A stretch of 64,000 bases of DNA, from NCBI RefSeq assembly GCF_014303735.1, contig NZ_CP060296.1, forward strand, positions 2,057,501 to 2,121,500. The letters are read 5' to 3'. This stretch comes from Variovorax sp. PAMC28562 (lineage in GTDB: Bacteria > Pseudomonadota > Gammaproteobacteria > Burkholderiales > Burkholderiaceae_C). The notes below the pieces were generated by a model. That model saw only the letters and a program-made list of their open reading frames with translations. It had not been told where the DNA came from and searched no databases. Below are positions 19,125-29,491 of the stretch, piece after piece (position 1 is the stretch's first letter; every line of letters begins with the position of its first letter). The translations under genes and the position numbers were made by a program.

Positions 19125-20452
19125 ACGGGTTTCGCGTCCTTTCGTGCTTCTTCCAGCAGTTGCTGAATAACCTGTTCCGACTTTTCGTATTCGCCTTCAC
19201 CGAAGTGGTGAAAGCGGATGCGGCCTTTGGCATCGACGAAGTAATGCGCCGGCCAATAATTGTTGTTGAAGGCGCGCCAGATGGCAAAGCTGTTGTCGAT
19301 CGCGACCGGGAAAGTCACGTCGAGCTCGCTGACCGCGCGCTTCACATTGTTGATGTTTTTCTCGAATGCGAACTCGGGCGCATGCACGCCGACCACAACG
19401 AGCCCTTGGTCCTTGTACTTGCGGTTCCACTCACGCACATAGGGCAGGGCGTTGCGGCAGTTGATGCAGCCGAAAGTCCAGAAGTCGACCAGCACCACCT
19501 TGCCGCGCAATTGCTCGGCCGTGAGCGGTGGCGAGTTGAGCCATTCGACGGCGCCTGAGAAGCCCGGTAACGCGCCTTCGTCAGGCAGCGAGAGCGGGGC
19601 GAAGCGCGGCACGGCGGGCGCCTGCACCTTGATGAAGGCAGCGGGGTCGTTTGCAGTGGGGGGACGGGCAGCATCCGATGTCTGGTCGAGCGCCGCGTGC
19701 GGCCGCAGGCGCTCCAGCAAGCCACGCTCGATCGACGCACCGCCGCTGCCCGACGAGAGCTGCGCGAGCACGCCGGTGTCGAGGCCGAGCGACACCGCTG
19801 CAACGCCGGCCAGCACCGCGACGCCCAGGCCTTTGCGCAACCATTCGCCAGCGCCGATCGTCCGCTTAAGGAAGGCGAACACGCGGCCACCGAGCAGCAA
19901 TGCGGCGGCAAGCGACGTCATGGCGCCGGCCGCGTAGGCCAGCAGCAAGAGAGAGGTGTGAACGGTCGGTCCTTGCAACGCTGCACCGGTGAGGATGAGC
20001 CCGAGCACCGGTCCGGCGCAAGGTGCCCACAAGAGGCCGGTTGCCACGCCGAGCAGCAGCGAGGGCACGACGGGGCTGCGTACGCCGCCGTCAGATGCGA
20101 CGCGCTGGTTTTGGCTGCGCGTCGCCGAATTCAATAGTCCGGAGCCGAGCGCGACCAGCGGCCGCGTGACGCGCTCCGCAAGGCGAGGCGCGATCAGCAT
20201 CACACCCATGACCCCGAGCAGCACGATGGCCGCCATGCGTCCGTATTCATTGGCCTCGACGGCCCAAGCGCCGGCTACCGCACCGAGCGACGCGACGCCT
20301 GCGAAAGTCAGCGCCATGCCGACGAGCAGCGGCAACCCGCTCTTGACGAAAGGCTGGTCGACCCGCGCGAAGACGAAGGGCACTACGGGCAGGATGCAGG
20401 GCGCCAGGATTGTCAGCGCTCCGCCCAGATAGGACAGGATGAAATAGATCAT
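19121..20452 (-). CDS. DipZ-like thiol electron transporter (CcdA domain plus TlpA-type thioredoxin)
   Basis: This 443-residue inner-membrane protein has a CcdA/DsbD-like domain (residues 1-225, about six to eight membrane segments). Its redox cysteines lie in APCILPVVPF (C19) and WAPCAGPVLG (C145). A periplasmic thioredoxin-like domain follows from about residue 290, with active site FGCINCRN (C329, C332). It can carry electrons from cytoplasmic thioredoxin across the membrane and pass them to periplasmic thiol enzymes. The coupled downstream gene is exported MsrA, so this is its likely reductant, comparable to Neisseria PilB, where a thioredoxin-like domain is fused to Msr domains. A role in cytochrome c maturation is the alternative. 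Confidence 0.88.
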   Translation of the reverse strand: MIYFILSYLGGALTILAPCILPVVPFVFARVDQPFVKSGLPLLVGMALTFAGVASLGAVAGAWAVEANEYGRMAAIVLLGVMGVMLIAPRLAERVTRPLVALGSGLLNSATRSQNQRVASDGGVRSPVVPSLLLGVATGLLWAPCAGPVLGLILTGAALQGPTVHTSLLLLAYAAGAMTSLAAALLLGGRVFAFLKRTIGAGEWLRKGLGVAVLAGVAAVSLGLDTGVLAQLSSGSGGASIERGLLERLRPHAALDQTSDAARPPTANDPAAFIKVQAPAVPRFAPLSLPDEGALPGFSGAVEWLNSPPLTAEQLRGKVVLVDFWTFGCINCRNALPYVREWNRKYKDQGLVVVGVHAPEFAFEKNINNVKRAVSELDVTFPVAIDNSFAIWRAFNNNYWPAHYFVDAKGRIRFHHFGEGEYEKSEQVIQQLLEEARKDAKPV

Positions 20453-20497
20453 GGGATCCTCAGATTGGCGAAGCGCTGTCGGGAAAGGCTGGAACGC

Positions 20498-20767
20498 TTA
20501 CTTCTTCATCTCATCCTTGCCCATCGAGTCTTTCTTCATGCCGTCTTTGGCCATGCCGTCTTTGGCCATGCCGTCCTTTGCCATCGAGTCCTTCTTCATG
20601 CCGTCCTTTGACATCGAGTCCTTCGTCATGCCGTCCTTGGCCATGGAGTCTTTGCTCATCGAGCCCTTGGCCATGCCGTCGTCCTTTTTCATTTCGTCGG
20701 CGGCAAAGGCCGAAACGGAACCGATGGCCATGCAGGTGGCGATGAGTGCTGCGGAGAATTTGTTCAT
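20498..20767 (-). CDS. Methionine-rich MxKDx pentapeptide-repeat secreted protein (MrpX-like)
   Basis: This 89-residue protein starts with a signal peptide (residues 1-23, ending SAFAA). The rest is nearly all pentapeptides of the form M-x-K-D-x: eleven full repeats from residue 32 to 86, such as MAKDG, MTKDS and MKKDS. The mature 66 residues hold 13 Met and otherwise Lys, Asp, Gly, Ser and Ala, with no Cys. It belongs to the MxKDx repeat family. In Azospira suillum a Met-rich peptide of this kind (MrpX) soaks up hypochlorite and is repaired by a YedY-type reductase; the neighbours here fit that role. An AAGGAC ribosome site precedes the ATG. Confidence 0.85.
   Translation of the reverse strand: MNKFSAALIATCMAIGSVSAFAADEMKKDDGMAKGSMSKDSMAKDGMTKDSMSKDGMKKDSMAKDGMAKDGMAKDGMKKDSMGKDEMKK
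20502..20676 (-). repeat. 15-bp tandem repeat array inside the MxKDx gene
   Basis: The pentapeptide repeats are encoded by tandem 15-bp units, for example CATGCCGTCTTTGGC repeated in direct succession on the plus strand, with variants such as CATCGAGTCCTTCTT. Near-identical neighbouring units suggest growth and loss by slippage. The reading frame is kept because the unit is a multiple of three. Confidence 0.8.
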
Positions 20768-20875
20768 TTCAGTTGTCCTTCGAGTGAGTCGTTTGAAAAA
20801 TAGAGAAGATAAAAATGGCGCGGTTCGAAATGAACTCGGCCTTGCGCTTCAGTAGCGCTGAGCCTTTCCGGGGGC

Positions 20876-21663
<788 letters not shown>

Positions 21664-21667
<4 letters not shown>

Positions 21668-22359
21668 GCGGCTTCTCCGTTGTTGGCGGCTTCGCTTGTT
21701 GTCTTGCCTGCCGAATTACCGGCATCTCCGCCGGCCCCGGCACGGCCGCTCAGCATCGTGAGCAAGGTCTTCGGCACCAGCGCGACCATCACCAGATGCA
21801 CCGCGACAAAGCCCACCAGCAGCGCCATCGCGACGAAGTGAATGCGGCGGGCAAAGTCATAGCCGCCCAGCAGATCGCGCAACATCGCGAATTGCACCGA
21901 CTTCCAGAGCACCAGGCCCGACAGCACCAGCACGGTGATGTCGAGCATCACGAAGAGGTAGGCGAAACGCTGCACGCTGTTGTAGTGGCGCGGGTCGGCG
22001 TGCGACAGCTTGCCGTGCAGCGCGGCAAGCCCATCGCGCACGATGCCGCCGACCGACAGTGGAAAGAACTTGCGGAACAGCCGACGGCTCACGATGTTGA
22101 GCGAAAGGTAGACGAGGCCGTTGGCGGCCAGCAACCACATCGCCGCGAAGTGCCACTGCAAAGCGCCGCCGAGCCAACCGCCGAGCGTGATCGCGCCGGG
22201 AATCTCGAAAGGAAAGAACGGCGCCGCGTTGTAGATGCGCCAGCCGCTGGTCACCAGCATCAGCACGGCCAGCGCATTGAGCCAATGCGTGATGCGCATC
22301 CAGACCGGGTGAATCGGCTTGAACTTCGGGGTGACTGAATCGCTTTGCATGGCTGGCAT
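21664..22359 (-). CDS. Cytochrome b561-type membrane subunit (YedZ1-like electron donor)
   Basis: This 231-residue integral membrane protein resembles the di-heme b-type cytochrome family of Ni/Fe-hydrogenases and thiosulfate reductases. It has about four membrane segments with conserved His near the first (HPVWMRITHWLNAL), in LQWHFAAMW and in RRIHFVAMALLVGFVAVH. It is expected to take electrons from quinol and feed the coupled periplasmic molybdoenzyme, the part MsrQ plays for MsrP, though it does not look like MsrQ. A second in-frame ATG at 22350 is an alternative start. It opens the minus-strand repair operon and is divergent from the two-component genes. Confidence 0.85.
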
Positions 22360-22385
22360 TCTTGGCCGTACCCGTTGGCCGATTC

Positions 22386-22412
22386 ATCACGAAGAGTTCA
22401 ATTAATCGTGAT
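22386..22412. promoter_or_regulatory. Inverted repeat in the divergent msr-island/two-component promoter
   Basis: ATCACGA and TCGTGAT form a perfect 7-bp inverted repeat around a 13-base AT-rich centre. It lies in the 89-base gap between the cytochrome b gene and the response-regulator gene. Its place and symmetry suit an operator for the adjacent OmpR-type regulator, which is my inference. A second inverted repeat, CCCGCG-N7-CGCGGG, lies at 22417-22435. Confidence 0.45.
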
Positions 22413-22448
22413 AACTCCCGCGGCCATATCGCGGGACAATCCGACGAC

Positions 22449-23171
22449 ATGGAAACTGCCAAACGCGTGCTGATCGTCGAGGACGATGCCCATATCGCCG
22501 AGCTGCTGCGCATGCATCTGCACGACGAGGGCTATGCCGTGACGCACGCCGCCGACGGCCATGCCGGCATCCGCGAACTGGAGCGCGGCAGCTGGGACGC
22601 ATTGATCCTCGATCTGATGCTGCCCGGCGTCGACGGCCTCGAGATCTGCCGCCGCGCCCGCGCCATGACGCGCTACACGCCGATCATCATCACCAGTGCG
22701 CGGTCCAGCGAAGTGCATCGCATCCTCGGCTTGGAGCTGGGCGCCGACGACTACCTCGCCAAGCCTTTCTCGGTGCTGGAGCTGGTGGCGCGGGTGCGGG
22801 CGCTGTTGCGGCGCACCGAGGCGCTGGCGCGCAATGCACGCATGGAGTCGGGCCGGCTCGATCTCGGCAACCTCGGCATCGACCCGGTGGCGCGCGAGGT
22901 GCAGGTCGACGGCAAGCCGATCGAGCTCACGCCACGCGAGTTCGATCTGCTCTATTTCTTCGCGCGCCACCCCGGTCGCGTGTTCTCGCGGCTCGATCTG
23001 CTGAACCAGGTGTGGGGCTACCAGCACGATGGCTACGAGCACACCGTCAACACGCACATCAACCGGCTGCGCATGAAGGTCGAGTCCGACGCCGCGGCGC
23101 CGCGGCGCATCCTGACCGTGTGGGGCCGCGGCTACAAGCTGGCGGCGGATGTCGAGGAGGCCGCCGCATGA
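22449..23171 (+). CDS. OmpR/PhoB-family response regulator
   Basis: This 240-residue regulator has a receiver domain with acidic pocket VEDD, phosphoacceptor D55 in LILDLMLPG and the conserved K105 in LAKPFS. A winged-helix DNA-binding domain follows (ELTPREFDLLYFFARHPGRV; HTVNTHINRLRMK). It is coupled by ATGA overlap to a histidine kinase. Because the pair is divergent from the methionine-repair operon across an 89-base gap, it probably controls it, as HprSR controls msrPQ in E. coli. The ATG at 22449 begins the receiver fold; earlier in-frame codons are not conserved. Confidence 0.93.
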   Translation: METAKRVLIVEDDAHIAELLRMHLHDEGYAVTHAADGHAGIRELERGSWDALILDLMLPGVDGLEICRRARAMTRYTPIIITSARSSEVHRILGLELGADDYLAKPFSVLELVARVRALLRRTEALARNARMESGRLDLGNLGIDPVAREVQVDGKPIELTPREFDLLYFFARHPGRVFSRLDLLNQVWGYQHDGYEHTVNTHINRLRMKVESDAAAPRRILTVWGRGYKLAADVEEAAA

Positions 23172-24721
23172 CGCGCTCGACGCCCTCCGGGTGGTCGATG
23201 CCGTCGAGCCTGTCGACGCGTCTGTCGATCGTCTTTGCGGTGCTGCTGCTGGCGTGCTGCGGCGTGTCGGCCTGGCTGCAGATGGCGGGCAGCGACCGAC
23301 ACGAGCAGGAAGTGACGCAGCGCCTGTCGATCGGCCTGGCCGCGCACATCGCCGGCAATGCCGAGCTGATGAAGCGCGACGGCCTCAACCCGTCGGCCGT
23401 GCACGAGCTGTTCGACCAGCTGATGGCGGTCAACCCGAGCGTCGAGGTCTATTTGCTGGACGCCGAGGGGCGCATCGTCGGACAAGCCGCGCCGCCGGGG
23501 CATCTGAAGCACGACCGCGTCGACCTCGGCCCGGTAAAGCGCTTGCTGGCGGGCGCCGCATTGCCGATTCTGGGCGACGACCCACGCGGCGGACTGGAAG
23601 GACAGGATGTGTCTGGGGCACAAGGCGTGCAACCCTCGCAGGGCGGCCGCAAAGTCTTCAGCGCGGCACCGTTGAAGGTCGATGGCCGCGATGCAGGCTA
23701 TGTGTACGTCGTGCTGTCCGGCGAAGACCGCGAAGCCCTGGTCGCGAACCTGGGCGCCGGCACCGTGCTGCGAACGACGCTGTGGTCGATGGCATGGGTC
23801 GCTTTGCTCGGCCTCATCGCGGGGCTGGTCGCCTTCCGGCTCATCACGCGGCCGTTGCGCCAGCTGACCGACGCCGTGCAACGCTTCGAGCGCGATGGCG
23901 TCGCAGCCATCGATCCGGCAACGCCGGCCTTCGCACAGGTCGCACGCGGCGACGACGAGATCGCCACGCTCGGCAAAGCCTTTCAGAAGATGACGCTGCG
24001 CATTGCCGAGCAATGGCGCGAACTCACCGCGCTGGACCAGCAGCGCCGCGAACTCTTCGCCAACATCTCGCATGACCTCCGCACGCCCCTGACCTCGCTG
24101 CACGGCTATCTCGAAACCCTGCTGATGAAGGCCGACACGCTGGCGCTGGCCGACCGGCGCCGCTATCTCGAGATCGCGCTCGGCCAAAGCCGCAAGGTCG
24201 GCCGCCTGGCGCAGGAATTGTTCGAACTGGCGCGTCTCGAGTCCGGCGTGGTCAAGCCCGACAAGGAGAGCTTCGCGCTGGCCGATCTGGTGCAGGACGT
24301 GTTCCAGAAGTTCGAGCTCGCCGCCGAAGCACGCCGTCAGCGCCTGGTGCCGCAGATTGCGTCCGGCCTGCCGGTGGTCACGGCCGATCTGGGAATGATC
24401 GAACGCGTGCTGACCAACCTGCTCGACAACGCGATCCGCCACACGCCAGAGGGCGGCGAGATCGTCGTGCAATTGCGGCCCGCCGAAGCGGGGGAGGATG
24501 GTGTGGCCGGCGTACAGGTCGAGATCAGCGACACCGGCCCCGGTATCCCCAAAGAGCTGCAGCCCGTCCTTTTCACCCGCCCTGCCTTCTCGTCGTCCGG
24601 CGGCCGCAGTGGCGGCCTCGGCCTGATGATCGTGCGCCGCATCCTGCAACTGCACGGCAGCGAAATCCGCCTGCTCCCCCAACCCGGCAAAGGCGCAGTC
24701 TTCGCCTTTCAGCTCAGCTAA
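23168..24721 (+). CDS. Two-component sensor histidine kinase
   Basis: This 517-residue membrane kinase has a first membrane segment at about residues 16-40 and a periplasmic sensor region to about 200. A second segment, ALLGLIAGLVAFRLI, and a HAMP linker follow. The HisKA box is NISHDLRTPLTSLHGYLE with the phospho-His at residue 302, and the ATPase domain has LLDNAIRHTPEGGEI and SDTGPGIP. The sensor region shows no known domain to me and no obvious Met or Cys cluster, so the signal is unknown. Its start overlaps the response-regulator stop. Transcription ends at a shared hairpin before groEL. Confidence 0.93.
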   Translation: MTRSTPSGWSMPSSLSTRLSIVFAVLLLACCGVSAWLQMAGSDRHEQEVTQRLSIGLAAHIAGNAELMKRDGLNPSAVHELFDQLMAVNPSVEVYLLDAEGRIVGQAAPPGHLKHDRVDLGPVKRLLAGAALPILGDDPRGGLEGQDVSGAQGVQPSQGGRKVFSAAPLKVDGRDAGYVYVVLSGEDREALVANLGAGTVLRTTLWSMAWVALLGLIAGLVAFRLITRPLRQLTDAVQRFERDGVAAIDPATPAFAQVARGDDEIATLGKAFQKMTLRIAEQWRELTALDQQRRELFANISHDLRTPLTSLHGYLETLLMKADTLALADRRRYLEIALGQSRKVGRLAQELFELARLESGVVKPDKESFALADLVQDVFQKFELAAEARRQRLVPQIASGLPVVTADLGMIERVLTNLLDNAIRHTPEGGEIVVQLRPAEAGEDGVAGVQVEISDTGPGIPKELQPVLFTRPAFSSSGGRSGGLGLMIVRRILQLHGSEIRLLPQPGKGAVFAFQLS

Positions 24722-24732
24722 AAAGCGAACGA

Positions 24733-24761
24733 AAAAAGGCCCGCACGAAGCGGGCCTTTTA
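24733..24761. terminator. Bidirectional Rho-independent terminator between the kinase gene and groEL
   Basis: AAAAGGCCCGC and GCGGGCCTTTT pair around a short ACGAA loop, with an A tract on one side and a T tract on the other, so it can serve both the plus-strand kinase gene and the minus-strand groESL operon. Confidence 0.88.
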
Positions 24762-24811
24762 GTTGGTGAGGTGCAGCAGCGGACACAAGGTGCCGCGCAA
24801 CCTCGGGGGGA

Positions 24812-26467
<1,656 letters not shown>

Positions 26468-26490
26468 TTACTCCGATGAGATGGGGTTGA

Positions 26491-26781
26491 TTACTTCTCG
26501 ACGACTGCGAACAGGTCGTCTTCCTTCATGACAAGCAGCTCGTCGCCATCGACCTTGACGGTCTGGCCGCTGTACTTGCCGAACAGAACGCGGTCGCCGA
26601 CCTTGACGCTCATGGCGAGCAGTTCGCCCTTGTCGGTCTTCTTGCCCGGGCCAACGGCCAGCACTTCACCCTGATCGGGCTTTTCGGCAGCGTTGTCGGG
26701 GATCACGATGCCCGAGGCAGTCTTGGTTTCGCTTTCAATGCGCTTGACGATCACACGATCGGCCAAAGGACGAAGTTTCAT
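26491..26781 (-). CDS. groES: Co-chaperonin GroES (Hsp10)
   Basis: This 96-residue protein caps GroEL. It starts [16 protein letters not shown] and has the mobile-loop region [31 protein letters not shown] precedes the ATG at 26781; an in-frame extension upstream runs through the promoter leader and is rejected. It is first in the operon, directly downstream of a CIRCE element and a heat-shock promoter. Confidence 0.98.
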   Translation of the reverse strand: MKLRPLADRVIVKRIESETKTASGIVIPDNAAEKPDQGEVLAVGPGKKTDKGELLAMSVKVGDRVLFGKYSGQTVKVDGDELLVMKEDDLFAVVEK

Positions 26782-26864
26782 AGCATCTCCTGAATAGAAA
26801 CGGGTTTGGTTTGAGGGTGCCGGACCGAACGGCTGGCTGCCCAATCGACTGGAGGTGAGCACTG

Positions 26865-26891
26865 TTAGCACTCGTCCTCAGCGAGTGCTAA
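26865..26891. promoter_or_regulatory. CIRCE element (HrcA operator) of groESL
   Basis: TTAGCACTC, nine bases, GAGTGCTAA is a perfect match to the CIRCE consensus. It sits in the groES leader, between the predicted promoter and the coding region, where HrcA represses chaperonin transcription. Confidence 0.97.
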
Positions 26892-26919
26892 TGATAAGGG
26901 CATTCGTTCAGGTTTCAAG
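26892..26919 (-). promoter_or_regulatory. Probable RpoH (sigma-32) promoter of groESL
   Basis: Read on the minus strand, CTTGAAA (complement of 26913-26919) is followed after 12 bases by CCCTTATCA (complement of 26892-26900). This resembles the sigma-32 -35 CTTGAAA and -10 CCCCATNTA. It abuts the CIRCE element, so dual RpoH and HrcA control is likely. Confidence 0.65.
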
Positions 26920-27038
26920 GGCGCATGTAAGCCGATGTAGGCGGCTTCTGGCGTGGGCTCGCGCTGTTGACCACGCCATATTTGTGCGTCGCCTGCACGA
27001 AAGTCGTGCGCCATCGAACAGTAAACAGGAGACGACAA

Positions 27039-27368
27039 ATGGATTTCGAAGGCATTTATTGCTTCGACACGGCCTCTGTGCGCTTTGCGTTCTATCCGGA
27101 CGGCGACGACGGCGCCCGCATCCTCGGGCTGATCTCAGAACAGACCTTGCGTGACGTCTGCGGTGCTCGTGATGGCAGCAGCGAAAGCTTGCTCGCAACT
27201 TGCCGCAGTCACTTCAGCCTGATCCGGGACAAGGCGATCGAACTGTATTTCGCAGATCCCTCACGCGCAGTGGTGCTGACGACGGGCGACTTCGCTCGCC
27301 CGGCAATCCCGGCAATGCAGGCGTCGAAGGTTTCATCACAAGCAGCCGGCGCTGCTGCCCGGGCCTGA
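27039..27368 (+). CDS. Small hypothetical protein (possibly DUF1488-like)
   Basis: This 109-residue protein has no clear family that I can name with certainty. The pattern (VRFAFYPDGDDGARILGLIS, a central helix-rich part, then AVVLTTGDF) resembles small DUF1488 proteins, in which a short domain ends near a similar T-x-x-DF motif; this is a weak impression. It has no signal peptide or membrane segment. A strong AACAGGAGA ribosome site lies before ATG 27039, supporting expression. It is divergent from groESL and ends 137 bases before the glucan cluster. Confidence 0.65.
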   Translation: MDFEGIYCFDTASVRFAFYPDGDDGARILGLISEQTLRDVCGARDGSSESLLATCRSHFSLIRDKAIELYFADPSRAVVLTTGDFARPAIPAMQASKVSSQAAGAAARA

Positions 27369-27505
27369 ACGAACAGCGCGCGCCGCATACGCGCTTCTCT
27401 CTGACACGCGAAGGCGCCCGGTGCTCTTCGCGGCGCTCGCCTTTGACCCAACAATGGCCTTGAACTTGCGGTCGTTGTCGTCGATTCTCGGCCATCGATC
27501 ATCGA

Positions 27506-29491
27506 TTGAACGCAGCGAAAGTGTCCCTCGTGATTCCAGAAATCCGATCTCCCCATACCCAACCCGTCGATTCCCAATCCCCTGGTACCCAGTCTCGCCA
27601 GGCTCAGGACGCCTATCTCTTTCGCGAGGGCACCCATGCTCGGCTCTACGATCTGTTGGGCTGCCATGTGAATCCCGAAGGCGGCGCGTCGTTCGCGGTC
27701 TGGGCCCCCAACGCGGAGTCCGTCTCGGTTATCGGCGACTGGAACTACTGGTCCGGAGATGCCGATCCGCTGCAACTGCGCGACGACGGCACCGGCATCT
27801 GGCAAGGCTCGGTAGCAGACGCGCAGCCGGGCCAGACATACAAGTACCGCATTCGCTCGCGCTTCAACGGCTATGTCGTCGACAAGGCCGATCCGGTCGC
27901 GTTCTACGCAGAGCACGCGCCCGCTACCGCATCACGCATTTGGTCGATGGACTACGAATGGAACGACGACGCGTGGATGGCATCGCGCGGCGCTCGCAAT
28001 GCGCTCGACGCGCCGATGTCGACGTACGAGTTGCACCTCGGCTCTTGGCGTCGCCACGATGGCGAGTTCCTCGGCTACCGCGAAATCGCGCATCAGCTCG
28101 CTGAATACATGTTGAAGATGGGCTTCACCCATGTGGAATTGATGCCCGTCACCGAGCACCCGTTCTATGGTTCATGGGGCTACCAGACCACCGGCTACTT
28201 CGCGCCGACCTCGCGCTTCGGTACGCCGCAAGACTTCATGTACATGGTGGACCATCTGCACCAGAACAACATCGGTGTGCTGCTCGACTGGGTGCCTTCG
28301 CACTTTCCGACCGACGAGCACGGGCTGCAGTATTTCGACGGCACGCATCTGTTCGAGCATGCCGATCCGCGTCAGGGCTTTCACCCGGAGTGGAGTTCGA
28401 GCATCTTCAACTACGGGCGCAACGAGGTCCGCAGCTTTCTGACGTCGTCCGGCCTGTTTTGGCTCGACAAGTACCACCTCGATGGATTGCGCGTGGACGC
28501 AGTCGCGTCGATGCTCTACCTCGACTATGCGCGGAAAGACGGTGAGTGGATTCCCAACAAGTTCGGTGGTCGCGAGAACCTCGAGGCCATCGAGTTCTTG
28601 CAAACCCTGAACCGCGCGGTGTACCGCGAATTCCCCGATACGGTGACCATCGCGGAGGAGTCGACCGCTTGGCCCAACGTTTCGCGCCCCACCGACATGG
28701 ACGGCCTCGGCTTCGGCATGAAGTGGAACATGGGCTGGATGCACGACGACCTGGCCTACATGAAGGAAGACCCGGTCTACCGCAAGTACCACCACGGCCA
28801 GATGACGTTTTCGCTGGTGTATGCCTTCAATGAAAACTTCGTGCTGCCGCTCTCGCACGACGAGGTGGTCTATGGCAAGGGTTCGCTCATCAACAAGATG
28901 CCGGGCGACCCTTGGCAGCAGTTCGCCAATCTGCGCGCGCTGTTCGGGTTCATGTGGGGACACCCTGGCAAGAAGCTGCTTTTCATGGGCGGTGAATTCG
29001 GCCAGCGCCGCGAGTGGACGCACGACGGTGAGCTCGAATGGTGGTCGACGTCGCTAGAGGGCCACTCAGGCCTGCAACATTTCGTAGCCGAGCTCAACCG
29101 GGTGTACCGTGACACGCCTGCGCTGTACCAACTCGACTTCAGTGCCAACGGCTTCGAGTGGATTGCGGCCGACGATGCAGATGCCAGCGTATTCGCCTTC
29201 TTGCGCAAGGCGCACGATGGCACTGCTCCGGTGCTGGTGGTGAGCAACATGACGCCACTGCCCCGGACCAACTATCTGCTCGGCGTGCCATTGGGTGGGG
29301 AGTGGCGTGAAGTGATCAACAGCGATGCCGGTGAATTCGGCGGCGCAGGATGGGGCAACCTGGGGGGTGTCGAGTCGTCGCCGGTGCGCTCTCATGGCCG
29401 GCCGCATTCTGTTTGCCTGACCTTGCCACCCCTTTCGACCCTTATTTTTCAATACGTGCCCCATGCCAAAAAAGACAGCACCGCCCGCTGA
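27506..29491 (+). CDS. glgB: 1,4-alpha-glucan branching enzyme
   Basis: GlgB makes alpha-1,6 branches in glycogen-like glucan. The product of up to 661 residues has an N-terminal CBM48 domain (FAVWAPNAESVSVIGDWNYW) and a GH13 catalytic domain with EHPFYGSWGYQTTGY, DGLRVDAVASM holding the nucleophile Asp, IAEEST with the acid Glu, and LSHDEVVYGKGS. A C-terminal beta domain follows. The start is uncertain: no ATG precedes the conserved YLFREGTHARLYD block, and TTG 27506, GTG 27521 and GTG 27530 are all possible. The stop lies 29 bases inside glgE, so the two are coupled. It heads the alpha-glucan/trehalose cluster. Confidence 0.96.
   Translation: MNAAKVSLVIPEIRSPHTQPVDSQSPGTQSRQAQDAYLFREGTHARLYDLLGCHVNPEGGASFAVWAPNAESVSVIGDWNYWSGDADPLQLRDDGTGIWQGSVADAQPGQTYKYRIRSRFNGYVVDKADPVAFYAEHAPATASRIWSMDYEWNDDAWMASRGARNALDAPMSTYELHLGSWRRHDGEFLGYREIAHQLAEYMLKMGFTHVELMPVTEHPFYGSWGYQTTGYFAPTSRFGTPQDFMYMVDHLHQNNIGVLLDWVPSHFPTDEHGLQYFDGTHLFEHADPRQGFHPEWSSSIFNYGRNEVRSFLTSSGLFWLDKYHLDGLRVDAVASMLYLDYARKDGEWIPNKFGGRENLEAIEFLQTLNRAVYREFPDTVTIAEESTAWPNVSRPTDMDGLGFGMKWNMGWMHDDLAYMKEDPVYRKYHHGQMTFSLVYAFNENFVLPLSHDEVVYGKGSLINKMPGDPWQQFANLRALFGFMWGHPGKKLLFMGGEFGQRREWTHDGELEWWSTSLEGHSGLQHFVAELNRVYRDTPALYQLDFSANGFEWIAADDADASVFAFLRKAHDGTAPVLVVSNMTPLPRTNYLLGVPLGGEWREVINSDAGEFGGAGWGNLGGVESSPVRSHGRPHSVCLTLPPLSTLIFQYVPHAKKDSTAR

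Noticed and set aside
20502..20676. Tandem repeats taken as a possible CRISPR or minisatellite
   Set aside because: Units are 15 bp without spacers and encode a regular pentapeptide in frame; they are coding repeats.
27369..27505. Search for a small gene or RNA between the orphan gene and glgB
   Set aside because: No frame with a ribosome site, no hairpin plus T tract, and no tRNA-like fold was seen.
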